Below are positions 18,559 through 29,300 of a DNA stretch of 40,731 bases, piece after piece; position 1 is the stretch's first letter, and each line of letters opens with the position of its first letter. The stretch lies in assembly GCA_026709065.1 (NCBI GenBank), contig JAPOTS010000076.1:1-40731 (forward strand), given 5' to 3'. A program made the translations under genes and the position numbers. The notes under the pieces were generated by a model. It was not told the origin of the DNA. It searched no databases and worked only from the letters and a program-made list of their open reading frames with translations. This DNA is from Bacteroidota bacterium. GTDB lineage: Bacteria > Bacteroidota > Rhodothermia > Rhodothermales > Bin80.

Positions 18559-20352
18559 ATGAGTCAATCTCAGTACTTAGTAACCGCACGAAAGTACCGA
18601 CCTCAACTTTTTTCAGAGTTAGTTGCGCAATCACATGTAGCCCAAGCTCTCATGAATGCGATGAAGTTGAATCGGGTTGCTCATGCTTACCTATTTACTG
18701 GCCCTCGTGGGGTAGGAAAAACAACCGCTGCGCGCATATTGGCTAAGGCCATCAATTGTACAGAGACTGAGAATGGCGAAGTTGAACCTTGCTTGACATG
18801 CCCTTCATGTTTAGATTTTGAGTCACAACAAAGCCTCTGCATTTTTGAAATAGATGCTGCCTCAAATAATAAAGTTGAGGATATCAGAGAATTACGTGAG
18901 AATGTTCTGATCCCTCCACAGGGAGGTCATCGCAAAATCTACATTATTGATGAAGTGCATATGTTAAGTAATGCAGCTTTTAATGCACTTCTAAAAACGT
19001 TGGAAGAACCTCCCGCCCATGTTCTTTTCATCTTTGCCACCACCGAACCCCATAAGGTACTTCCTACGATCCTCTCACGATGCCAACGCTTTGATTTTCG
19101 ACGCATCCCAACATTCGAAATCGTAAAACATCTCTCTGCAATTTGTGTGAGTGAAAATATTACAGCTGACGACGACGCACTCCATTTAATTGCCCACAAA
19201 GGAGACGGAGCGCTACGTGATGCTCTGAGTGTGTTTGACCAAGCCGTTGCTCTGTGCGGAACAAACCTAGATTATTCTACTCTGGCAGATGCTCTGCGTG
19301 TTGTTGATGTTGAACTGTTTTTTGAGACAACCAATCATATCTTCAATCGAGCATCAGGAGAAATCCTTACCCTCGCTGATAAAGTCATTTCTGACGGATA
19401 TGATATAAAAGAATTTCTTGATGGCCTTGCAGAGCACACACGAAACCTCCTGGTCGCCAATACTCTCGGGACAGACGCATTGATTGATCTGAGTAAGAAT
19501 CTTAGAGAGCGTTATACACAAGCTTCCACTGGAATCTCAGAAACTATTCTCCTACGCCTACTCTTGGTCATCGAAGAGACGCAAACGAAACTTCCAACTT
19601 CAAAATCCCCCCGCCTAACTGTTGAGCTTGCACTGGTCAAAATGACTCATATGGCAGATAGCGTGGATCTTTCCGAAGCCATCAAGCAAATCCAGCGCTT
19701 AGAAGATGTTTCTACAAAGACACAAAAGAATTTAGGTTCATCGCCATCTCATGTTCGCCATCAGCCCCAACCGACTCAACCTCCTACTCAAATCAATACC
19801 CATCAACCTGCCCAGCCATCACCTCCACTAAAACCTCATAGCCCTAATCCTCGTAGTCTGTCGGTCGCCGGTAAGCCTGCATTAGATCGTAGCACATCCC
19901 CAAACCAATCTCCGCAGACAGCTCCGAGTCAAGCTCCCCAACAGCAACCCGCAACAACTCAACAGACATTTAATCAAAGTCAATTAAGCTCTCTTCAGGA
20001 ATGTTGGGATCAAGTTCTAATCAGCCTGGAATCACATGTAAATGTCCGTGGAACTAAAGTATTACGAGACTCTAAGGTGATTCATTTGGATCGCGAAGTA
20101 TTGGAAGTGGCCGTCCCAAGTGAGTACATTCTCAATGCAGCAAATAAACCAACTGTGCGTACAATTATTCTTGAATTACTTAACAGCACCCCAAACTTGC
20201 CTGCAAGGGATGTGAAGTTTTCTGCTCAGCCCAATCTGTTTCCACAGATCAATATAGACCCTAAAGAAGAATTTGAAAAACTCAAAACAACCACTCCAGT
20301 TGTAAAACACTTGGACGAAGCCCTTGGATTGAACGTCCAAATACTCACTTAA
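18559..20352 (+). CDS. dnaX: DNA polymerase III subunit gamma/tau
   Basis: A 597-residue clamp-loader ATPase from the ATG at 18559 (an upstream TTG at 18547 is not needed). The order is VTARKYRPQLFSELVAQ, Walker A GPRGVGKTT (48-56), a zinc site with Cys67, Cys78, Cys81 and Cys84, DEVH (131-134) and the arginine-finger motif SRCQRF (173-178). A Pro/Gln/Ser/Thr-rich linker (about 385-470) leads to a C-terminal tau domain. I saw no A-rich slippery heptamer, so a programmed gamma frameshift is not evident. It starts the dnaX-ybaB-recR cluster. Confidence 0.96.
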   Translation: MSQSQYLVTARKYRPQLFSELVAQSHVAQALMNAMKLNRVAHAYLFTGPRGVGKTTAARILAKAINCTETENGEVEPCLTCPSCLDFESQQSLCIFEIDAASNNKVEDIRELRENVLIPPQGGHRKIYIIDEVHMLSNAAFNALLKTLEEPPAHVLFIFATTEPHKVLPTILSRCQRFDFRRIPTFEIVKHLSAICVSENITADDDALHLIAHKGDGALRDALSVFDQAVALCGTNLDYSTLADALRVVDVELFFETTNHIFNRASGEILTLADKVISDGYDIKEFLDGLAEHTRNLLVANTLGTDALIDLSKNLRERYTQASTGISETILLRLLLVIEETQTKLPTSKSPRLTVELALVKMTHMADSVDLSEAIKQIQRLEDVSTKTQKNLGSSPSHVRHQPQPTQPPTQINTHQPAQPSPPLKPHSPNPRSLSVAGKPALDRSTSPNQSPQTAPSQAPQQQPATTQQTFNQSQLSSLQECWDQVLISLESHVNVRGTKVLRDSKVIHLDREVLEVAVPSEYILNAANKPTVRTIILELLNSTPNLPARDVKFSAQPNLFPQINIDPKEEFEKLKTTTPVVKHLDEALGLNVQILT

Positions 20353-20375
20353 CTTTCATTAACCATCATCGCGAT

Positions 20376-20687
20376 ATGTTTAAACAAGTACACGAGCTTA
20401 AAAATAAAATGGCCAAAATGCAGGAGATCATGGAAAAGATCACCGTTACGGCCGAAGCAGGAGGTGGACTGGTCAAAGTCACTGCCACTGGAAATCAACG
20501 CATATCAAATATTGAATTGGATCCTGAAATTGTGGATACCGATGATATGGAGATGCTCCATGATTTAATTGTTGCAGGGGTAAACAAAGCCTTAGAAAAG
20601 GCTGCCGAAGCCGGAGGAAATGAACTCAGGACTCACGCAGAAAGCCTCCTCCCTAATTTTTCAGACCCATCTGATACCGGCTCTTGA
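20376..20687 (+). CDS. ybaB: YbaB/EbfC family nucleoid-associated protein
   Basis: A 103-residue protein with the family pattern: an N-terminal amphipathic helix with KMAKMQEIMEKI, the beta segment VTAEAGGGLVKVTATGN, and DLIVAGVNKALEKAAEA. YbaB/EbfC dimers bind DNA as tweezers. The position between dnaX and recR is conserved widely in bacteria. The start at 20376 is 23 bp after dnaX, and recR follows 3 bp later. Confidence 0.93.
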   Translation: MFKQVHELKNKMAKMQEIMEKITVTAEAGGGLVKVTATGNQRISNIELDPEIVDTDDMEMLHDLIVAGVNKALEKAAEAGGNELRTHAESLLPNFSDPSDTGS

Positions 20688-20690
20688 ACC

Positions 20691-21317
20691 ATGCAGTTCG
20701 CCACTGAATCGGTTGAAAATCTAATAGAGCAGTTCTCAAGGTTACCTACCATTGGCCGAAAAAGTGCTCAACGCCTGACTGCACATGTTCTCAAAATGCC
20801 AAAATCGCAAGTTACTCAACTTGCCAATGCTCTGTTGGAAGTCAAAGAGCGAGTTCGATTATGCAATATCTGCCATAATTTGACCGAGTCGGAGATTTGC
20901 GTTATATGTAACTCTGCAAAACGCGAAACACATATTATTTGTGTCGTACAGGATCACGAAGATATTTTAGCTTTGGAGCGCACAGGGGAATACCGAGGAT
21001 TATATCATGTCTTGGGGGGAGTGATTTCACCTCTAGATGGGACTGGTCCTGATGACCTTCACATTCGCTCTCTCTCACATCGGCTCAGCTTATCAAATTC
21101 GCAGGTTACCGAAGTTATTCTTGCTGTGAGCCCTACTGTCGAAGGTGACATGACGGCACTTTTTATTACCCAAGAATTGGAACCTTTTTCAGTCAAAATC
21201 ACTCGCTTAGCACGAGGAATCCCGATAGGACTTGGGCTTAGCTATGCAGATGAGGCAACCCTGTCGAGGGCCATCGCTGGACGCGATGTGGTGTCTCAAG
21301 TTAATCCGACAGATTGA
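20691..21317 (+). CDS. recR: Recombination mediator RecR
   Basis: A 208-residue protein with an N-terminal helix-hairpin-helix (LPTIGRKSAQRL), a four-cysteine zinc site (Cys58, Cys61, Cys70, Cys73) and a Toprim domain beginning ICVVQDHEDILALERTGEYR, with LGGVISPLDG following. RecR acts with RecO and RecF to load RecA at gaps. Length is normal and nothing is missing. Confidence 0.96.
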   Translation: MQFATESVENLIEQFSRLPTIGRKSAQRLTAHVLKMPKSQVTQLANALLEVKERVRLCNICHNLTESEICVICNSAKRETHIICVVQDHEDILALERTGEYRGLYHVLGGVISPLDGTGPDDLHIRSLSHRLSLSNSQVTEVILAVSPTVEGDMTALFITQELEPFSVKITRLARGIPIGLGLSYADEATLSRAIAGRDVVSQVNPTD

Positions 21318-22077
21318 GAGATAGAATTGATTCCCTACGGAATTATATGCGAGAGTAACCATCTATTGAGCTGCCACACCTGTTGTGTATCCATTTCACG
21401 GACCATAGGAGTTCCTGACTGAAACGCTCCTCCACATGCATATACTCCAATCCCTGAGACTAGTAATTCATTCACAGATGCGTTCATGTCTGTGAGCCGC
21501 ATGGCAACAGTTCATACACTTAAACTTGCTTTGAGTCATGCATATCCATACGATTATCCCATAGAGCACAATTAACTGGAACTGATCAATATGCATTGAT
21601 TTTTGTGAACACTCTCTATTTAACAATCCTACGACCTGCTAATTACTGCTTTGAAGGGCTCTATCTACTGAAGCACGGTAACCCTTTTGATCAAAAAATC
21701 TATGGGTATTTGAAGAGGAAAAAACCATTCTATTGTGACGCTTCAGATGTTTGCACATCCCTTTGAAAAAACAGTCCAACCATCAGACTGTTGAATAATG
21801 TGAACCGCTCTATAGCAGATGAATACTTGGATAACCAGACTATTTCTTTCCATTAAAGCAGTAATTTGATACAAGACTGAACCCTGGTACGGATGGATAT
21901 ACTTAGGCTCTGTTTCCTGATCCTCTTTATACGCTTCGTAGACTGTCCCAATATCATATTCCATACACAAGGCATCCGAGTGGTACTGTAGGAATGGCTA
22001 CTCCTAAGGGGAGATTTATGATCTCAGGGAAGATGCTTAAAGCCACTGTCTGTAGATTTGGACCTTATATCCTTGTC
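21318..22077. other. Gene-poor stretch between recR and the SDR gene
   Basis: About 760 bases. The left part holds a decayed SDR-like fragment, listed separately. A minus-strand frame at 21743-21964 encodes 73 residues from an ATG, with YQGSVLYQITALMERNSLVIQ in the middle. I do not recognise it and it may be chance or another remnant. The rest shows no coding signal, RNA gene or clear terminator. Confidence 0.4.
21335..21502 (-). pseudogene. Decayed fragment of a short-chain dehydrogenase
   Basis: A 55-codon minus-strand frame contains LTDMNASVNELL, then ACGGAFQSGTPMVREMDTQQ and VWQLNRWLL. These recall the middle of classical SDR enzymes: the DLTDEASV strand, the NVGGF-like segment and the WD..LN helix. 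The glycine-rich cofactor motif and the YxxxK active site are absent, and the intervening region looks shortened. It lies about 570 bp behind an intact SDR gene on the same strand, so it may be the relic of a duplicate. The similarity is judged by eye. Confidence 0.35.
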
Positions 22078-22722
22078 TCAGCGGGTACCATACGCCTGCA
22101 AAGCAGTTCCGCTTAATGCTCTTGCAGGGGCTGAGCATAGTTGTATGGCCATGTGAACCAAGTCATCGGCATGAACACCAGCACCATTTTTTTCTCGGTA
22201 CCGGATGATAGAGGGGGCTAACAGATAAGTCATAACCTGAGGATGCTCTGCAGCTATTGCTTCAATCAAACGTAAAAGTCCTGCCTTACTTGCAGCATAT
22301 GCACCTCCAAGTGCAACAGCCGCTTCAAGCCCGGAGCGTGCTCCAATTCCAATGATGCTTCCCCCAGAATCCTTCATGTGCCGAACAGCTTCACGAAAAC
22401 ACAAAAAGGCCGTTGTGAGGTTAACGCGCATCATATACTCCCAATCCTCCAACTTTGTATCCAATAAGGGCCACTCACTCCATGTACCTACCGCATGAAT
22501 CAAGACATCTAATCGCTCGTTCTCGCCAACAATCTGGTCAAATGTACGACGTACGGCGAGATCATCTGAGAGATCCAGAATATAATCCTCCGTCCCTTCG
22601 TTTCCAATAGAGATTACACGCGCACCGGCTTTAGTGAATCGCGTCACCATGCGCTGACCTAAGCGCCCCCCTGCACCAGTTACCACAACTACTTTATCCT
22701 GCAAATGAGTACTATCAGACAT
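22078..22722 (-). CDS. SDR family NAD(P)-dependent oxidoreductase
   Basis: A 214-residue classical short-chain dehydrogenase/reductase. The cofactor motif is TGAGGRLG (15-22), Asn101 is in MRVNLTTAF, and the catalytic residues are Ser130, Tyr142 and Lys146 (AYAASKAG). It is somewhat shorter than the usual 240-250 residues, mainly in the C-terminal substrate loop. The substrate is unknown. It lies 12 bp behind the NTF2-like lipoprotein gene on the same strand, so they are likely co-transcribed. Confidence 0.9.
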   Translation of the reverse strand: MSDSTHLQDKVVVVTGAGGRLGQRMVTRFTKAGARVISIGNEGTEDYILDLSDDLAVRRTFDQIVGENERLDVLIHAVGTWSEWPLLDTKLEDWEYMMRVNLTTAFLCFREAVRHMKDSGGSIIGIGARSGLEAAVALGGAYAASKAGLLRLIEAIAAEHPQVMTYLLAPSIIRYREKNGAGVHADDLVHMAIQLCSAPARALSGTALQAYGTR

Positions 22723-22734
22723 ATTGATTTTTGT

Positions 22735-23175
22735 TTACGGGAGATCAACAGCAGAGGTATGATCGTGAATAATTCTCCAACCATTAGGTGTATCCATTGC
22801 TATGAGTGTAAATAAGCCAGTCAATCTCTCCATCTGTCGCTGCAATGTGTAACTACCAAATATCATAGCATGTTTTTGTCCAAGTGGGCGAATTTCGTGG
22901 AGTTCAAAGCTTAAGGTTCCCATGGCTTCTCGAGTGGGGTAACTCTGTTGATACCGTTCTAGTGTTGAATGCCATCCTCGTACTTCTCCGCCAGATCCTA
23001 CAAACCGCAAGCTATCGCTTTTGAGATAGCCCTGCATAAACGATTCAATATCTCCTGCATTCCAAGCCGTCTGTTGCATCAATAGCAGATCTCGAATTTC
23101 ATTATCCTGAGCACTTGAGCAACCAATGAGTATAACTAACAAAATAGCATTGAATTGAATGAACCGGAACATCAT
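22735..23175 (-). CDS. NTF2-like (DUF4440/SnoaL-type) lipoprotein
   Basis: A 146-residue protein with a lipoprotein signal peptide whose lipobox is LIGC (Cys19), followed by a single cone-fold domain: LLMQQTAWNAGDIESFMQGY, SFELHEIRPLG and a C-terminal NGWRIIHDHTS, the usual DUF4440 ending. Such proteins bind small ligands or act as simple isomerases or hydrolases; no activity can be assigned. Two consecutive ATG codons make the start uncertain by one residue. It is divergent from sprA and leads the SDR gene. Confidence 0.82.
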   Translation of the reverse strand: MMFRFIQFNAILLVILIGCSSAQDNEIRDLLLMQQTAWNAGDIESFMQGYLKSDSLRFVGSGGEVRGWHSTLERYQQSYPTREAMGTLSFELHEIRPLGQKHAMIFGSYTLQRQMERLTGLFTLIAMDTPNGWRIIHDHTSAVDLP

Positions 23176-23314
23176 ATTTTCGTTCGCGTTGTAAGTCAGT
23201 GATATTGATTACTGTTAAACTACCAATAATCTCCTGCCTATCTGCATTTATTGATACGAGCCTCACGCTTCTAAGTAACCAACAAAGAGCTAGTATAGCT
23301 TGTCAACAGGATAA

Positions 23315-26300
23315 ATGCGTTTAAGCAATTGTAGACTATTTGCAATTCGCCAGTTAGCGGTATACTCGTTAGGTGCTATTCTGGTTTGTATTTTCTTAAC
23401 TCGTGTTGTAGCACAGGGCAATCATTCAAGGAGTGAATCTGCTCCAATTGCCCCTGCGGATACCGATAGTGTGTCCTTATATCAAGTGGATTCTCTCCGT
23501 GCACTCCTGTTGCGTTTAGGTCGAGATTCTGTTCGGAATTTAGTGCTAAATCTTCAACCAGACAGTATACTACTTGCACGCATTGATTCCCTTGCTCCCC
23601 CAGATACGAATGAACGTTCGAAACGATATTTTTCTAATTTTATTCGCACTCAATTGTCTGCGAATGTCTTTCCCACTGAACGCCGATCCTTAGGCCCTAA
23701 GCTACATAATGGATGGACGCATACTGTTGAGCTAGATAGTGCTGGTACATTTTATCGAATCCGTGAACAGGTCGCAGAGGAAGATGTGAGATACTCACTT
23801 CGATTGAGCCGGCAAGAATATCAAGAACAAAAACTCGCTGAGAGTCTTGACCGTAACTGGCATCAAATTCTTACCCGCCGTCGAAATTTGAGGGATCGCC
23901 AGCGGCGAGGGCTCGGATTAGCAATCTCTGTGCCTGGTGGTCGAGAGAGCGGTTTTTCTACCATCTTTGGTAAAAATGAGGTGGATCTACGCGTCAATGG
24001 TAGCGCGGATATACGCCCTGCATTCATTTATGAAAAGACTGCCCAACAAGAACTCCTTAGACGCGGAGCACAGATTACGCCAGAGTTTCGGATGGACTTA
24101 AGGCTTGGTGTCACTGGTACTATTGGAGATAAAATGAAGATCAATGTGGACTGGGACACCAACCGCGATTTTGACTTTCAAAATCAACTGGAACTTGTCT
24201 ATACAGGATACGAAGATGAAATCATCCAAAGCATTGAGGCAGGGAATGTATTTTTGCAAACGCCATCTACCCTTATCCGTGGCGGTCAGAGCCTATTTGG
24301 AATCAAATCTGAATTTCAGCTCGGCACATTACGACTCTCAACCGTAGTGAGTCAGCAGGAGGGGCAATCAAACAACCTTTCCCTTGATGGGGGAGCTGAA
24401 ACATCTACCTTTAGTCGCCGACCAACGGATTACAGCCAAAGGAAGTATTATTTTCTGAGCTATTACTTCCGTAACCGATGGAACGAAGCGTTAAGTAGTC
24501 CACCAAACATCATCCTTGATGGTGCTTTTTCACACATCACTGATATTGAAGTCTGGAAACTAACCCCCGTTGCACCCGAAGAGCAAAATGTGCGGCAGGT
24601 CATTGCGATGGTGGATTTAGGTGAGTCTCCAGAAATTGTCACTCGCGCAGATAACTATCTTCAACAGCGACTTCCCGATGAAGATTTTGATCAATATCAG
24701 GTAGACGAACTCCAAAATGACTTACGTGCAGGTGCAGCAGTCCCCCAGAATTATTTGGAGAGCTCGTCTATGGAACAGCCCCTCACAAGCGTTGATTATC
24801 AGGTCGGACAATTCAAAAAACTTGTGCTTGGACGCGATTATGAGCTAGATGATGTCCTAGGTTATATTACACTTCGCCAGACGATTCAGGAAAGTGAAGC
24901 ATTAGCCGTTTCCTTCCGTTATCTTGCAGGGGGAGAAGAATTTCAGGTTGGAGACTTTTCCAGTCAAACGGGTGGAGGTGACAATAGTCAAACTGGTGAT
25001 CGCTTAGCACTGAAGCTCCTTAAACCCGTGAACCTCCAACAACCCGCCAACCTTGGGCAGGCTAATCAACTTAACCCCGCGGCTTGGTACTTAGAACTGC
25101 GAAATATCTATCAACTAAATCGGGGATTACTTCCAACTGATTTTATCCTTGATATTAGTTTTGAGCCTCCCGGACGCGCATCAACCCAAACGATTGAAGG
25201 CGTAACTGGCCAAAATACGCTCATTCAAGTTCTAGGACTTGACCGACTCAATGAAGACGGTGCACCAACCCCTGATAACCTATTTGACTTTCTGCCAAAT
25301 TATTCAATCATCCCTGGAGATGGTCTACTCATCTTCCCCTACTTAGAACCATTTGGCAACCGCATTGAAGCGTTGATTGATGCAAGTCAACTCAGTGACG
25401 AAGCAAAAGAGGAAGCGAAAAATCTTTATGTATTTGATGATCTTTACACTCAAAAACAACTCAATGCAACACGGAATACCGCCAAAAATGTCTACCTGAT
25501 TGAAGGCTCTCACAAAGGAAGCATCCCTTCATTCTATGATCTGAAAGCTTACTCTGGTCTGGTAGAAGGTTCAGTACGAGTAACTTCTGGTGGCAATACT
25601 CTCATTGAAGGCTCTGACTATATAGTGGACTACCTCGGAGGGACTGTCACCATTATCAATGACTCTTATATCATTTCTGGCCGTAGTATCAACATTGACT
25701 GGGAAGAAAATGCATTTATTAATCTACAGCAGAAAACCCTATTAGGTGCGCGATTAGAGTATCTACCAAGAGAAGAGTTCGCGGCAGGGGGTACGGTGAT
25801 GCGGCTCAGTCAAAAATCACTTACAGATAAGTTCAGGGTTGGAGACGAGCCGATCTCCAATACGATTTGGGGGCTTGATTCAAAGCTGGAAATAGAACCC
25901 GAATGGCTTACCAGAGCCATTGACTGGCTACCACTGATCCAAACCAAAGAGTCTAGCTCTATCGTGGTGGCAGGAGAATTTGCGCAATTGCGCCCCAGCC
26001 ATGTTTTAACAAACGCATTCAATGACCAACGCAGAGAACTCCGAAAAGATGGACGCGACTTTTATCCAGACGAAACCCAAGGGATTTCATATGTTGATGA
26101 TTTTGAGGGGTTTGAGAATCTGATTTCACTTATGCGCCAAAGCGCATGGCTACTCAGTAGTGCCCCTGTGATCGGAGTTTCCAGTGAGTTGGGCGATGAT
26201 GAAAAGGACCTCTCCAATGATACTCGTGGGGTCTTGGGTTGGTACAGCCTCAACGCATCATCACTTGAACAACTCCCTGGTAATCGCACCCCTGCAGTTG

Positions 26301-29300
26301 AAGTGCTCACCCCCCAGCAAGTCTTTCCTAATCGAGAAACTCTACAAAGTGAGCGATTTTTGACAACATTTGATTTATACTTCACACCTTATGGACGCGG
26401 CCCGTACAACTATAATCGTGACTTAGGGCGCTTTCTGGATAATCCTCGTGAAGCCTGGGGCGGAATGACACAGCGCTTGACCGAAGGCAATACCGACTTT
26501 ACATCAAAAAATATTGAATTTGTTGAATTTGTCATGCGCCCTTACCCAGAAACCGGAGACTCTGACCCAGAGGCCAAACTCATCATTGATATTGGTCGGA
26601 TCAGCGAGGATGTCATTCCTGACAACAAACTCAATACCGAAGACGGATTGTCACTCTCTGATGTCGGGAGTGTGGGCGCTCTCGCTCGTCTGTCAACAGG
26701 GCAACAGAATCAAAAAATCAACCCCATTGGTGACAATGAACGAATTACCGAAGACCTTGGACTTGATGGCCTCCCTTCCTTCCCTGATAATCTATTTGAG
26801 CAACAGGGAGGGGCTGGCACTGAACAGTTTGTGTTTCGAGAATTTCTTTCCTCACTAGATCAAACCGTCAGTACACAACATCCAGACATCCTAGCCCGAG
26901 AAGTCGCCAAGGCTCGACTGGACCCCTCTGCCGACGATTATTATTATTTCTTAAATGAAAGTTTTTTTGGTAATAATCAATTTTTCCCTGGTGGAGCCTC
27001 AGTTCAAGAACGGTTTACCCGCTTTTTTCCTGGCCATGAACTCAATACATTTGATGCGCATCAAAAATTAGGACCACCTGGCGATAATACCGGAAACTCG
27101 CGCGTACCCGACTCTGAAGACATCAACTTGAACTCAGCTTCCGATACAGACAATAGCTATTTTCAGTACGAAGTCCCCCTACACCTCGGAACTCTCAACG
27201 AACTCGCACAGCCTCAAAATACTGGCGATTTTATCATTAACGAAATTGAGTCATCTGGCGGAGGCGGAACTGGTTGGTATCTGGTTCGAATTCCAATCAG
27301 AGATTTTACTCGCCGCGTTGGAGGAATTCAGGACTTTACCCTGATGGAATCTATCCGAATCTGGACGACTGGCCATACATCACCTGTTACCGTGAGATTC
27401 GCAACACTTGAGCTCGTAGGGAGTCAATGGAGATCAAGTGAAATTGTAAATTCCACCGATGTCGATGGGATGATGATTCCCCCAGAGGATCCAATCACTG
27501 GCGCACGAATTACCATTGAAAGCGTCAATAATGAAGAAAATCCAGATTATGAAATTCCGTCTGGAGCCGTCAGAAATCGCATCCGTGAGGCTCAGTCTGG
27601 TAGCCTGCGTGATGCCCGAGAACAAGCTATGGTATTACGTGCTTATCAGATTCGCCCCAACCGCCATGTTGCTGTCTACCGCACCTATACCTCGCCCCAA
27701 AATCTGCTTCGTTATCGCAATATGCGAATGTTTGTTCATCTCAATGGGATTCTGAATAACCAACCACTCCAACCGAAGGATCGAGGAATCGCTAAGATAT
27801 TTGTCCGTATCGGGGCAAATGAGGATTCTGATTATTATGAATATGAACAATCGCTCACCCCAAGCCCGCTAGATGAAATTCCCAGTGAAGCATCACAACG
27901 CGCGGATTATCTATGGCGCACTAATCAACCGAACAGCACCGACTCTGATGGCGATGCATTTACTGACTTGAATTCATTGAACATTGAATTGAGTGCTTTG
28001 AACCAGATGAAATTTTTAAGAGACAGTTATGAAGATGATTCTGGTGCACCATTTGATCCAAATGAAGTTTTCTGGAGTGATATTCATAGCAATTTTCAGT
28101 CTACAATTGACGAGTTTGCCCCCTCTGGTACTCGGATTGGTGTTCGTGGAACACCAAGTTTAGCACGAATCACATCAATTGTGATCGGTATCCGCAATGT
28201 TTCAGGAGACGAGGTTATTCTTGATCAGGCTAACTTGTGGGTGAATGAACTGCGAATGTCTGGCTATGACCAAGAGGTTGGCTATGCGGCATTTGGCACA
28301 GCAGATGTAAAATTGGCGGACCTGGCGCGCCTGAGGATGTCTATGCGAGCGCAGTCAGATGGCTTTGGGAGCCTCTCAAGTACGCTTGCTGATCGCCAAC
28401 AAATCAACCTGATGAATTGGACCGTCAACTCTCAACTTAGTCTGGATAAATTCATTCCCGAACGCTACGGATGGGTGCTCCCCCTGAGTTATGAGGTCAA
28501 GGAAAATTCTAGTACGCCAAGATTTGATCCGAACCGAGGTGATATTCGTGTCATCAGTCTTCAGAATGCCATTGCAGCAGATTCGCTGTTGACTAGCGAA
28601 GAAATTTCTGAGCGTCAACAACAAATTCGTGAAGAAGCCCAAACTTATTCTAATATTTGGTCATACTCCGCGCGAGTTGGCAAAAACGGATCGCGCTCTA
28701 GGTTGCTACGCAATACGGTAGATGGACTGGATCTTAGTTATTCTTTTTCCAATACAGAGGGGCGTACACCAACTCAAATGTTTCGTAATTCTTGGAGATG
28801 GAATTCTTCAATTGGATATCGATTACAAATTCGAACCCCGAATATCCTAAGATTATTTGGCTGGCTAGAAGGCGTTCCAGTACTCAAACTTTTGAGTGGC
28901 ATAGGCTTTAATTATCTGCCCAACTCTTTCGATTATAATCTCTCGGCAAGCCGATCCGTTTCAGCCTCAAGGCAACGCCCAGATCCCGTCCGAAGCCGAA
29001 CGTCTAATCTACCCATTGATATTCAATTCCCAACTCGCCAACAACATCAATTTTCACATACCCGACGATTTGCTCTTCAATATAGCCCATTCAGTTTCCT
29101 TGATTTAGGGATTGACTCCAATTCAAGTCAAAGCCTCAATGCCTCTGGTGTAGACACGGTTTTTTCGGTCATCCTGATTGATGATGACGGGGTTGAAACG
29201 CGGATGGATAATACTTCATTATCATTACTGGTTCAAGATGGCACCATTGATGAATCCGATGTTGGAGTTAGTGCATTTGAGTTGACCGACCTCCAGCATT

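Noticed and set aside
18559-20352. Programmed frameshift in dnaX
   Set aside because: No A AAA AAG-type slippery heptamer or obvious downstream hairpin was seen in the linker region.
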